DNA of 17,409 nucleotides from assembly GCA_947630385.1 (NCBI GenBank), contig CANRHG010000020.1, forward strand, positions 1-17,409, read 5' to 3'. Numbering within the stretch: position 1 is the stretch's first letter; every line of letters starts with the position of its first letter. Source of the DNA: an uncultured Eubacteriaceae bacterium (lineage in GTDB: Bacteria; Bacillota; Clostridia; Eubacteriales; Eubacteriaceae). A program made the translations under genes and the position numbers. Under the pieces are notes generated by a model. It had not been told where the DNA came from. It saw nothing but the letters and a program-made list of their open reading frames with translations, and searched no databases. Shown here in pieces: positions 1 through 7,035 of the stretch.

Positions 1-126
1 TGTCTAAAGAAAGTCGAATAAATATTACTATAGACGTTCTAAGTTAGCAGTGAAAAACCCTCTTCTTCTTTCTTTTGAATTTTCAACTTTTATTTAAAGT
101 CACAATAGAATCTGCAGAATATCGTC

Positions 127-196
127 AAAAAAAATGGTATTTCAAATTCGTGCCTTCTATGCTAATCATAATTGCAACGAAGTGAAATACCATTTT
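127..196 (-). terminator. Rho-independent terminator with an unusually long loop, downstream of the RHH-type gene
   Basis: The arms AAAATGGTATTTCA (131-144) and TGAAATACCATTTT (183-196) form a perfect 14-bp inverted repeat. Read on the minus strand, the hairpin ends in eight T residues (complement of the A run 127-134). The 38-nt loop can pair further through TTCGT/ACGAA. It lies about 70 nt beyond the stop of the minus-strand gene at 264, so it fits as that gene's terminator. The long loop would also allow a stable 3' UTR-derived RNA. Confidence 0.75.
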
Positions 197-263
197 CCCA
201 AAACGAGCTGATCTAAAGAATTATATTAGGTATAAACGACTTTCCCACAAGGATTATTGTCTT

Positions 264-713
264 TTAATCAAATATAATATTTATAATATTTTCATCGTCT
301 TCATCTACATAAAATTTAGGTTTAGGACCGCTACGAACTTCTTCTAAGCCCGTTAAACAGTTACCAAAGTCACCTTCTTCTACGTTTTTAGAAGCCACAT
401 CTTTATTATTAATATCAACTGACGTAGTTTCCGATGATTTAGAAACAGGATCTTCGTTTAAATTATTAGGTCTCAAAAAAGCTTCCGTTTCTTCTTCTAA
501 GTTAGTGGTATTTTTATCACTGAAATCATCTTTTTCAAGTATGCCTTGTTCTTCTGCTAACTTAACAATTCTAGAAGCAAATTTTTTAGTAAAGAGAAGT
601 GTGAAATGATTAAGAACTTTGCTAGGGGTAATACCATAACAATTACAAACTATTTGAAAAGCTCTTTTTACTTCTGCTGGAAGAGAAAATCTAAGTTCCG
701 GTTTTCTAGCTAT
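264..713 (-). CDS. Ribbon-helix-helix-like small protein with acidic tail; start codon is ATA (possible start-loss)
   Basis: The frame is open from 743 down to the stop at 266-264. Its N-terminus reads like an RHH (CopG/Arc-type) DNA-binding fold: a basic start ARKPE, strand LRFSL (residues 7-11), a helix from PAEVKRAF, the turn YGIT (26-29) and a second helix PSKVLNHF. The remaining ~110 residues are rich in Glu, Asp, Asn and Ser and end DEDDEN...FD. There is no ATG, GTG or TTG before residue 80 (TTG at 474-476). The sequence AAAGGAG lies 8 nt before an ATA codon at 713-711, exactly where a start would be expected. Either ATA is used weakly or an original ATG has been lost. The stop of a short upstream frame (TAG, 712-710) overlaps this ATA, a layout typical of translational coupling. 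RHH proteins usually act as dimeric repressors or antitoxins, but no partner toxin gene is visible. The family call is by eye. Confidence 0.5.
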   Translation of the reverse strand: MARKPELRFSLPAEVKRAFQIVCNCYGITPSKVLNHFTLLFTKKFASRIVKLAEEQGILEKDDFSDKNTTNLEEETEAFLRPNNLNEDPVSKSSETTSVDINNKDVASKNVEEGDFGNCLTGLEEVRSGPKPKFYVDEDDENIINIIFD

Positions 714-775
714 ACTAAGTTCTCCTTTCTGATTGCTAGCTCCTTAAGACGGGAACTTTCATTATATAACTTCAT
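710..775 (-). CDS. Possible 21-residue upstream reading frame overlapping the RHH-type gene start
   Basis: ATG at 775-773 opens a short frame (MKLYNESSRLKELAIRKENL, then V and stop) ending at TAG 712-710. It runs through the ribosome binding site of the downstream gene, and its stop overlaps the ATA start. The frame stays open further upstream without an obvious ribosome binding site of its own, so it may instead be the 3' end of a decayed gene. Translation through it could bring ribosomes to the weak ATA. No homologue is recognised. Confidence 0.25.
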   Translation of the reverse strand: MKLYNESSRLKELAIRKENLV

Positions 776-839
776 ATTTTTTCTAAATTTAAATACCTTT
801 CTTGAGATTTGACCGACAAAAGGTTTAAAAAAATTTTCC

Positions 840-2013
840 AAACTTTACTTTGAAAAATCATGGTATATCCAGTATGATCTTGGGATCTGAATTACTATAT
901 TTAGTATATTTCACATCTTAAAATCGGAAAATTTAATATACCTTACCTTTTGTCTACTACATCTTCTTGATTTAATATTAAAATCTCTCTTTCGCTTATA
1001 CGTTGATCTTCACTATTCTGTAATAGGTTGCTTTAACTTTCCGTTTTATAGAATCTTCCTAGTTATAGCACTGGCTTATTACTAGATTAATGAACTTTGT
1101 TTTTTCGATCTTACGGTTAAAAACTGCGGTTTATTAAATTATGACCAATGAAGTAGAAAAACTGGATTGTTGGCTAGAAAGAATAATCTCAATCTGACTT
1201 TCGAATTATTGCTATTAGGCCGACTGAGTATTTATAGTCAAAGGTGAATAACGATGTTGCAGCCTCGAGTCAAAATAAACTTTCAAAGCTTTTATATAAC
1301 CGTTAACTCGTCAAAGAAAAAGTTGAACTAAACTTCATGAGTTGAATAATACTCGTTTCATTTTTCTAAAGACGAGCAAGTTAACTTGATCACAATGACC
1401 TCTTTCACATCAGGTAGATAAAATAATAAAACCGAGATAACTAAAGACCGGTAGAAAAGAAAACTCTCTAATGTTAAGAGCCCTTCTCTTCAAAAACGTA
1501 TGAAATCGAAAAAGCATAAAAAGTGGTAAATAAAGCAAGACAAATCCGGTAATTACGGTTATGATTAAGCATAGAGTTCGGGTAAGATTTCCCTTTTTGC
1601 TGGAATAGGCTTTCCTTTCGGTCTTTCTAAACAAAAGCGAAGCCAACCGGCATTAAAACAAAAGCGTAGATTAAAGGTAACTTACCGGACTCGTCTGTTT
1701 TAAGATAACATCAAACAAAGAATTACTATAAACAAACCGATCGACCGTACTTCTTCAATAGGCCGCCAACATTAACGATTAAAACCAATCTAACAATACT
1801 CCTATTAATAATAAGATATAATACTAACTAATTTCTCTTCGCTTTTCCCTCCTTTTTCTAGATTTGATTTACAACAAGATTATAGGCACAAGATTTTTTA
1901 AAAACAACTATGTAATCGAAAAAATTTTGGATTTTATCGAAAAAACCTATCCAAAGTTTGAGATTAAATTAAACAATCAATCAATAAACAGTTTATTTTT
2001 CACAATCGAATGA
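840..2013 (+). pseudogene. Decayed coding region, unknown product; last intact stretch 1828-2013
   Basis: No gene of normal length survives here. Protein-like fragments appear in all three plus frames and switch repeatedly. ATG 1141 reads MTNEVEKLDCWLERI and then stops. LNLTFELLLLGRLSIYSQR follows in another frame, then NNDVAASSQNKLSKLLYNR, then KEKVELNFM. The clearest piece is the open stretch 1828-2013 after a TAA. It has about 61 codons, including YVIEKILDFIEKTYPKFEIK and NQSINSLFFTIE, stops at TGA 2011-2013 and has no ATG. It is followed 13 nt later by a plus-strand terminator, which supports a plus-strand gene end. I do not recognise the product. A competing minus-strand hydrophobic frame (1410-1646) exists, so even the strand is uncertain upstream of 1828. 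Confidence 0.3.
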
Positions 2014-2025
2014 TAAAATAAAGGT

Positions 2026-2067
2026 AAGTGAACTAGTGGTACTTTACTACTCACTTTTTATTTTTTT
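2026..2067 (+). terminator. Plus-strand terminator closing the decayed left region
   Basis: AAGTG (2026-2030) pairs with CACTT (2052-2056). Inside it AGTGGTA (2035-2041) pairs with TACTACT (2045-2051) around the loop CTT, leaving a 4-nt bulge on the left side. A T-rich tract with one A follows (to 2067). It separates the decayed region from the hsd locus. Confidence 0.6.
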
Positions 2068-2081
2068 AACCGTTTAATTAT

Positions 2082-2149
2082 ACACTTTGTTCTTTTTTAT
2101 AGTTTTATCTAAAAATAGAAAAATTTATATAAACAAAAGAACAAGATGT
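2082..2149. repeat. 15-bp inverted repeat upstream of the first hsdS
   Basis: ACACTTTGTTCTTTT (2082-2096) faces AAAAGAACAAGATGT (2135-2149), with 13 of 15 positions paired and 38 nt between. A second small inverted repeat, TCTA-AAAA-TAGA with T-rich and A-rich flanks, sits in the middle. The right arm overlaps the likely -10 region (2149-2154). It could be an operator for a dimeric repressor, or a hairpin in a 5' leader if transcription starts upstream. Confidence 0.55.
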
Positions 2150-2154
2150 ATAAA
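2149..2154 (+). promoter_or_regulatory. Candidate -10 box for the hsd locus
   Basis: TATAAA at 2149-2154 lies about 90 nt before the TTG start of the first hsdS and downstream of the terminator at 2026-2067. No convincing -35 is seen. The box abuts the right arm of the inverted repeat, which would suit repression. Weak evidence. Confidence 0.3.
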
Positions 2155-2170
2155 TTATTCTAAATAAAAA

Positions 2171-2222
2171 GGAGGAAAAAAACAAAATGACTTAAATGAA
2201 AAATCCTAAACTGGAAAAATAA
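2171..2222 (+). promoter_or_regulatory. Strong ribosome binding site with two micro reading frames in the hsdS leader
   Basis: GGAGG at 2171-2175 (within AAAAAGGAGGAAAA) is followed 11 nt later by ATG ACT TAA (2187-2195). An overlapping ATG at 2196 then encodes MKNPKLEK and stops at 2220-2222. The hsdS ribosome binding site begins only 12 nt further on. The micro-frames could be a regulatory leader peptide or the stub of a deleted gene. Confidence 0.35.
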
Positions 2223-2245
2223 ATTAATTTTCACAGGAGGAAATA

Positions 2246-3367
2246 TTGAGAAAAAAACAACTTAAAGAAATAGTTGAGATTACATTAGGAAGTAATCCGA
2301 ACGGATTAAATGAAAATGGAGAGTTCGAGTTTTTCAATGCCGGTCTAAAAAGCTCAGGTTTTACTACAGCGAGCAATCGAACAAAAGACAGTATCACGAC
2401 TCCCGCTAGAGGAAAAGGCGGAACCGGATCTTTGGTCTACCACACCAAGGACTACTGGCTCGGTCCTTTAGCTTATTCACTTAAGAGCTTAGACGAAACC
2501 GAACTCTCCAATAAATATCTATTTTATTGGTTAGAAGAGAAAAAAGCCATAGATAAAATTTTACGGGGAGAGCCTATTCCTAGCGTAAATAAAAAAGATC
2601 TCGAAAAAATCGTAATTAATTATCCCGAAATATCAAGACAAGAAGAAGTCATTAAAATCCTCGACTGCTTTTCTCAACTTCTCACTACTTTAGAAGCTGA
2701 ACTCAAATTAAGAAAACTTCAGTACGATTTTTACGCCGAACTCATTTTTAAAAAACTTTCAAAGGCATATCCAACAGTAAAACTTAAAAAAATCGTTGAT
2801 CTTAACAAAGGCTTAGTTTTTCATAAATTACACGAAGATCAAAACGGTAATACACAAAATATCAAAGTATTAAACGCAGGTAATATCGATTTATATGGTA
2901 TTCACGATTTAAACTCTATTGAAGAAGTAAAAGTTGACGTTCCAATTAAAGAAAAATCATGGCTCAAAAGAGGCGACGTACTAATTAATACCGTTAGTGG
3001 AAGTAGCGAACACGTCGGAAAAGTTGCTTTAATTAATGAAGACTTAAATATAACTTTTAGCGGATTTATGGCTGATTTAAGAAGTAAGGAACTAGACGGA
3101 GAATTTCTTTTTCATTACCTCAATAGTCCCATTTTTAAGAATTATGTAAAAAAAATAATAGGTCAAATGGTTCTTAAAAAGCTTTTAGCTAGACAAATTT
3201 TAGACTATAAAATTCCACTAGTTCCTAATGAAGAACAAAATGAAGTCATAAAACCGCTTAGAGACCTATTTTCGTTAATGCAGCTTATTAAACAAGAAAT
3301 TACTTTGACCGAAAAACAATTTTCATTCTATAAGAGCCAGCTCTTTAAGGATATAGACCGAATCTAG
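2246..3367 (+). CDS. hsdS: Type I restriction-modification specificity subunit (first copy)
   Basis: HsdS picks the DNA sequence recognised by the HsdM methylase and the HsdR endonuclease. This 373-residue protein has the usual two-fold layout. Target recognition domain 1 covers about residues 5-125 and is followed by a conserved helical spacer (about 126-166: SRQEEVIKIL, then LEAELKLRKLQYDFY). Domain 2 covers about 173-320 and ends in the matching C-terminal spacer (about 321-363: PNEEQNEVIKPL, then TEKQFSFYKSQLF). The start is TTG at 2246, 5 nt after a perfect AGGAGG (2235-2240); no nearby in-frame ATG fits as well. A lipoprotein gene follows 8 nt after the stop. Its recognition domains differ clearly from those of the hsdS at 5944-7035, so the two subunits should confer different specificities. 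The length is normal for a complete HsdS. Confidence 0.92.
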   Translation: MRKKQLKEIVEITLGSNPNGLNENGEFEFFNAGLKSSGFTTASNRTKDSITTPARGKGGTGSLVYHTKDYWLGPLAYSLKSLDETELSNKYLFYWLEEKKAIDKILRGEPIPSVNKKDLEKIVINYPEISRQEEVIKILDCFSQLLTTLEAELKLRKLQYDFYAELIFKKLSKAYPTVKLKKIVDLNKGLVFHKLHEDQNGNTQNIKVLNAGNIDLYGIHDLNSIEEVKVDVPIKEKSWLKRGDVLINTVSGSSEHVGKVALINEDLNITFSGFMADLRSKELDGEFLFHYLNSPIFKNYVKKIIGQMVLKKLLARQILDYKIPLVPNEEQNEVIKPLRDLFSLMQLIKQEITLTEKQFSFYKSQLFKDIDRI

Positions 3368-3375
3368 GAGATTAT

Positions 3376-4212
3376 ATGAAAAAACTACAATTCTTGTTTT
3401 TCGGCGTTCTTATCTCCCTTCTACTATTTGGCTGCAGTACAAACAATGCAACAGAATATAAAATCGGAGAGACCGCCGATTATCAGTTTGGAACGTTAGC
3501 TATTACTGGCTTTAAAAGAGACCAAGATAATTTTTACTTTTCTTATAAATTCATCCCGGAAAAAGGCGAAAAAGCCGAAATTCCCTGGGAAGATTTTCGC
3601 TACCGCTATGGCGATGAAAATACTTATATAAACGAAAGCGATGAAACGTTGGTGACTCTAGAAGGAACGCCGATTCAGGACATGATTACGATTTCTACTC
3701 CAAACAGTCCGGAAATAGACGGAATTCTTTTTACTTTTAAAGGAAAAAACGCTATCTGGACAATGGAAACCAGTGCCGAAAGCGGCGGGGACATTAGTTA
3801 CATCGATTCGGTCTTAGAACAGCAAAAACAAAAAGCCGAAGAAGAAGCCCAACAAAAAGCTCAACAAGAAGCCCAAGCTGAGGCGGAAAGACAACAAAAA
3901 CAAGCCGAAGAGGAAGCTCAAGCAGCACAAGCCCAGGCCCAAAAGGCTCTAAAAGATGAAGAATTGGATGCGCGTACTTATGGTAGCGAAGCCGTTGAAA
4001 ATTACGGAGAGCAGCTTTACCCTTATGGATTTACCTTTCATTATTTAATGGGAATGATCGCTCAAGAAAAGCTCTCAGATGGAAGTTGGTTTTTAAAAGC
4101 TGAATGTACCATAACAAATATGTATGGAGCAGATTACGATTCCGTTTGTGAAGCAACGGTTGTTGGCTCGGGTGAAAACTGGACGGTTACAGATTTCTAC
4201 GTTTATTCGTAA
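3376..4212 (+). CDS. Lipoprotein with central Gln/Glu/Ala coiled coil
   Basis: The N-terminus is a classical lipoprotein signal: basic MKK, a hydrophobic core and the lipobox LLFGC with the lipidated Cys at residue 20. The mature protein should be anchored on the outer face of the cytoplasmic membrane. Residues ~28-140 look like a small beta-rich extracellular domain of the kind found in low-GC Gram-positive lipoproteins (EYKIGETADYQFGTLAITGF). Residues ~148-197 are a nearly pure Q/A/E/K heptad-like stretch predicted to form a coiled coil. Residues ~200-278 form a second small domain. AGGAG lies 5 nt before the ATG, and the start is 8 nt after the hsdS stop, so the two genes are probably co-transcribed. 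A strong terminator follows. No role in restriction is known for such a protein; it may be a passenger. I cannot name a family with certainty. Confidence 0.8.
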   Translation: MKKLQFLFFGVLISLLLFGCSTNNATEYKIGETADYQFGTLAITGFKRDQDNFYFSYKFIPEKGEKAEIPWEDFRYRYGDENTYINESDETLVTLEGTPIQDMITISTPNSPEIDGILFTFKGKNAIWTMETSAESGGDISYIDSVLEQQKQKAEEEAQQKAQQEAQAEAERQQKQAEEEAQAAQAQAQKALKDEELDARTYGSEAVENYGEQLYPYGFTFHYLMGMIAQEKLSDGSWFLKAECTITNMYGADYDSVCEATVVGSGENWTVTDFYVYS

Positions 4213-4254
4213 AATTTCGTTGTTGCATTTATCGTCTATATAATATAGTAACTT

Positions 4255-4286
4255 ACGGGCTTTAAGTTTATCTTAGAGCCCGTTTT
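4255..4286 (+). terminator. Terminator between the lipoprotein gene and hsdM
   Basis: ACGGGCTTTAAG (4255-4266) pairs with CTTAGAGCCCGT (4272-4283) in a 12-bp stem with one G-T pair and the loop TTTAT, followed by a short T run (4284-4286). It splits the locus into hsdS-lipoprotein and hsdM-hsdS-hsdR. TATAAT at 4239-4244 with the poor -35 TTCGTT (4216-4221) lies just upstream. If that is the hsdM promoter, the hairpin would act as an attenuator instead. Confidence 0.7.
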
Positions 4287-4333
4287 AAACTAAAATCATT
4301 AACAGAAATAGCATCGAAAATCAAGGAGTTTAA

Positions 4334-5884
4334 ATGAAAGACAAAGATCAGCAGCAAGAATTACATAAAACCATTTGGAATCTTGCCGATGAACTCAGAG
4401 GAAATGTAGACGGGTGGGATTTTAAGCAGTACGTTCTCGGAATGCTTTTTTACCGTTTTATTAGTGAGTATTTAAGAGATTATATTAATGAAGGTGAAAT
4501 AGAAGCTGGCGATCTTGATTTTGACTATGCCCAACTCGACGATGAAATAATAGATAAAGAAACCAGACAAGACTTAATTGATGAAAAGGGCTTCTTTTTA
4601 TATCCCAGTCAATTATTTGAAAATGTTCTTAAAAATGCCGACAACGATAAAAACTTGAATGAAACCCTAGAAAAGATATTCTTAGGTTTTGAAACTAGCA
4701 GTACCGCTACCGAGAGTGAAAGTGATTTTAAAGGACTTTTTGATGATTTGGACCTTAATTCCGGAAAACTCGGAAGTACCGTTATCGAACGTAACGAACG
4801 GTTGGCCAAACTTCTAAAGAGTATTGGAGACCTGGAACTGGGAAGTTTTAGAGATCATAATATCGATGCCTTCGGTGATGCCTACGAATATTTAATGAGC
4901 ATGTACGCTTCCCAAGCGGGTAAATCCGGTGGGGAATATTATACTCCTCAAGAAGTTTCAGAACTTCTCACGTTAATTGCTACTCATGGAAAAGAAGAAA
5001 TCAATGGTATCTACGATCCCGCTTGTGGTTCGGGCTCCCTTCTTCTTAAAGCTAAAAAACTTTTTGGAGATAAAAAAATAAGAGGCGGTTATTATGGCCA
5101 GGAGGTTAATTTAACGACGTATAATCTATGTCGTATGAATATGATCTTACACGACGTCTCATACGAAAAATTTGATATAAAACTCGGAGATACTTTAACA
5201 AATCCCCAGCATGAATTTGAAGAGCCTTTTGATGCAATAGTTTCAAATCCTCCTTATAGCCTACACTGGGAAGGAAAAGATAATCCCGTCTTAGTCAACG
5301 ACGAACGTTTTTCGAAAGCCGGAGCTTTAGCTCCAAAAACTAAAGCCGATTTAGCTTTTGTACTACACGCTCTGTCTTATCTTTCGGAACAAGGGACTGC
5401 GGCAATCGTTTGTTTTCCTGGAATATTATACCGTGGTGGTGCTGAAAAAAAGATTCGCCAATATTTAGTAGATAACAATTTTATTGATTCGGTAATCCAA
5501 CTTCCGCCAAATCTGTTTTTTGGAACCGGAATCGCTACTTGTATCTTAGTTTTTAGAAAAGATAAAACCGATAACGATATCCTTTTTATTGACGCTTCAA
5601 AATACTGTTATAAAAGCGGAAACAAGAATAAGTTATCTCAAGAAGATATTAAAAAAATATATGATCTTTACGCTAAACGAAAAGACGTAAAATATCTTTC
5701 TCAATTAGTTTCAAACGATAAAATTGCAGAAGAAGATTATAACCTTTCTGTTTCTACTTACGTTGAGCCAGAAGATACCAGAGAAAAAATTGATATAGAA
5801 GCAGTTAATAAAGAGTTAGAAGAAATTGTAGCCAAAGAGAATGAATTAAGAAAAAAAATAATTTCATTTATAAAAACCATATAA
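4334..5884 (+). CDS. hsdM: Type I restriction-modification DNA adenine methyltransferase subunit
   Basis: HsdM transfers a methyl group from S-adenosylmethionine to N6 of adenine in the site chosen by HsdS. Two HsdM plus one HsdS form the methylase, and HsdR joins for restriction. The 516-residue protein has the helical HsdM N-terminal domain (LHKTIWNLADELRG, about residues 9-22, then LGMLFYRFISEYL). The SAM-binding motif I DPACGSGSLLLKA begins at residue 228. The catalytic motif IV NPPY is at residues 305-308, as in gamma-class N6-adenine methylases. The C-terminal helices (KELEEIVAKENELRKKI) resemble those that contact HsdS. Length and motifs are those of a complete EcoR124-like HsdM. AAGGAG (4323-4328) lies 5 nt before the ATG. 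An A8 run near the 3' end is noted in the rejected list. Confidence 0.95.
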   Translation: MKDKDQQQELHKTIWNLADELRGNVDGWDFKQYVLGMLFYRFISEYLRDYINEGEIEAGDLDFDYAQLDDEIIDKETRQDLIDEKGFFLYPSQLFENVLKNADNDKNLNETLEKIFLGFETSSTATESESDFKGLFDDLDLNSGKLGSTVIERNERLAKLLKSIGDLELGSFRDHNIDAFGDAYEYLMSMYASQAGKSGGEYYTPQEVSELLTLIATHGKEEINGIYDPACGSGSLLLKAKKLFGDKKIRGGYYGQEVNLTTYNLCRMNMILHDVSYEKFDIKLGDTLTNPQHEFEEPFDAIVSNPPYSLHWEGKDNPVLVNDERFSKAGALAPKTKADLAFVLHALSYLSEQGTAAIVCFPGILYRGGAEKKIRQYLVDNNFIDSVIQLPPNLFFGTGIATCILVFRKDKTDNDILFIDASKYCYKSGNKNKLSQEDIKKIYDLYAKRKDVKYLSQLVSNDKIAEEDYNLSVSTYVEPEDTREKIDIEAVNKELEEIVAKENELRKKIISFIKTI

Positions 5885-5903
5885 TTTCAATTTTTAAATC
5901 TAT

Positions 5904-5932
5904 TTATTTGCGGTTAACATGTTGATTATAAT
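5904..5932 (+). promoter_or_regulatory. Weak candidate promoter between hsdM and the second hsdS
   Basis: A perfect TATAAT (5927-5932) lies 17 nt downstream of a poor -35 (TTATTT, 5904-5909). The palindrome AACATGTT (5914-5921 region) falls in the spacer. It could supply extra transcription of hsdS and hsdR. Read-through from hsdM is equally possible because no terminator is seen. Confidence 0.25.
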
Positions 5933-5943
5933 TCTTTTGATTT

Positions 5944-7035
5944 TTGCGTCTTAATAAAGGGACTGTCTCCATAGCAGACACTCCAATTAATATTTATCTA
6001 AAATTAATGACTACAGATAAACTCGAAAAAAATATTAAAATAAAAAACGGTAAAGATTATAAACATTTAAGAAAAGGATGCTATCCAGTTTATGGTGGAA
6101 ATGGCGTTTTAGATTATGTAAGTGATTATAATTCTGAAAATTGTATTGTTGTTGGTAGAGTAGGAGTAAATTGTGGAAATGTTTTTATTGAATCAAACAA
6201 ATGTTGGGTTTCGGATAACGCTTTATCTTTAACAACAAACCCAAATATTAAACTTAAGTATCTTTATTATCAACTCCAAAACTATAATTTAAACCGATTA
6301 AAGAAACAAGGTAGCCAACCTCTAATCACAAAAACTATATTAAATAATCTAAAATTCTGTATTCCTTCATCCAAAACTCAAAATACGATAATAAAAATTT
6401 TAGACAACTTTACTGAATTAATCGATACATTAAAAGCTGAACTTACGTTGAGAGAAAAACAGTTTAATTTTTACTTATCCTTTCTATTCTCGAATTTAAA
6501 TAATAAAGATGAATTAGATTTAAAACGAATTGTAACTTTAAATAGAGGAAAACAAATAAACAAGAAAGATATAACAGTAAACGGAAAATATCAATATATT
6601 AATGGAGGAATAGAACCTTCTGGAAATACTAATAAATATAATTTTGAAAAAAATAAAATCATTATTAGCGAAGGGGGAGCTTCCGCAGGATTCGTAAATT
6701 TTATACAAGATAATTTTTGGGGCGGATCAGATTGTTTTGTAATAGAAAATAAATCAAATGAATATTTAAACCGTTTTATTTACTATTTCTTAAAAAATAA
6801 TCAAGAAAAATTAATGAATCAAAAACACGGGGCAGGAATTCCTCATTTAAGTAGATTCGTAATTTTAAATCTTAAGATACCAGTTGTAAACTTAAATAAA
6901 CAAGAAGAAATTGTAAATAATTTAGACAATTTAAATAATTTAATTAATTTACTAAAACAAGAAATCGATCTACGCCAAAAACAATACGAATACTACCGCG
7001 ATAAACTCTTAGATTTTGGAGACGAAGATGAATAA
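5944..7035 (+). CDS. hsdS: Type I restriction-modification specificity subunit (second copy)
   Basis: This is a second HsdS with two recognition domains. The first begins KLEKNIKIKNGKDYKHL and runs to about residue 137 (numbered from TTG 5944). The central helical spacer is about 138-183 (TIIKILDNFTELIDTL, then LREKQFNFY). The second domain is about 190-312 (RIVTLNRGKQINKKDI at its start). The C-terminal spacer is about 315-358 (KQEEIVNNLDNLNNL, then LRQKQYEYY). The start is unclear. TTG 5944 has no ribosome binding site, and its first 21 residues do not look like HsdS. ATG 6007 gives a natural N-terminus (MTTDKLEKNIKIKNG) but also lacks a Shine-Dalgarno sequence. The gene overlaps hsdR by 8 nt, so it belongs with hsdM and hsdR. 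It is more AT-rich than hsdM and hsdR, in line with exchange of specificity genes. Confidence 0.88.
   Translation: MRLNKGTVSIADTPINIYLKLMTTDKLEKNIKIKNGKDYKHLRKGCYPVYGGNGVLDYVSDYNSENCIVVGRVGVNCGNVFIESNKCWVSDNALSLTTNPNIKLKYLYYQLQNYNLNRLKKQGSQPLITKTILNNLKFCIPSSKTQNTIIKILDNFTELIDTLKAELTLREKQFNFYLSFLFSNLNNKDELDLKRIVTLNRGKQINKKDITVNGKYQYINGGIEPSGNTNKYNFEKNKIIISEGGASAGFVNFIQDNFWGGSDCFVIENKSNEYLNRFIYYFLKNNQEKLMNQKHGAGIPHLSRFVILNLKIPVVNLNKQEEIVNNLDNLNNLINLLKQEIDLRQKQYEYYRDKLLDFGDEDE

Noticed and set aside
264..713. Type II toxin-antitoxin pair with the RHH protein as antitoxin
   Set aside because: No toxin-like reading frame lies directly upstream or downstream on the same strand.
606..812. Plus-strand 68-codon frame
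   Set aside because: It is the antisense of the RHH-type coding frame and has no ribosome binding site.
1410..1646. Minus-strand 78-codon hydrophobic frame, loosely like the start of an ABC permease
   Set aside because: It starts at a TTG without a ribosome binding site, ends abruptly, and neighbouring stretches in the other frames do not extend the resemblance. Kept only as a note within the decayed region.
5848..5860. A8 run near the 3' end of hsdM as a phase-variation tract
   Set aside because: It lies in the last 12 codons, so slippage would alter only the tail. A run this long is ordinary in such AT-rich DNA.
2246..7035. Phase-variable hsdS switching by recombination between the two hsdS genes
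   Set aside because: The conserved spacers are similar in protein but clearly different in DNA, no inverted identical blocks are seen, and no recombinase gene is present.
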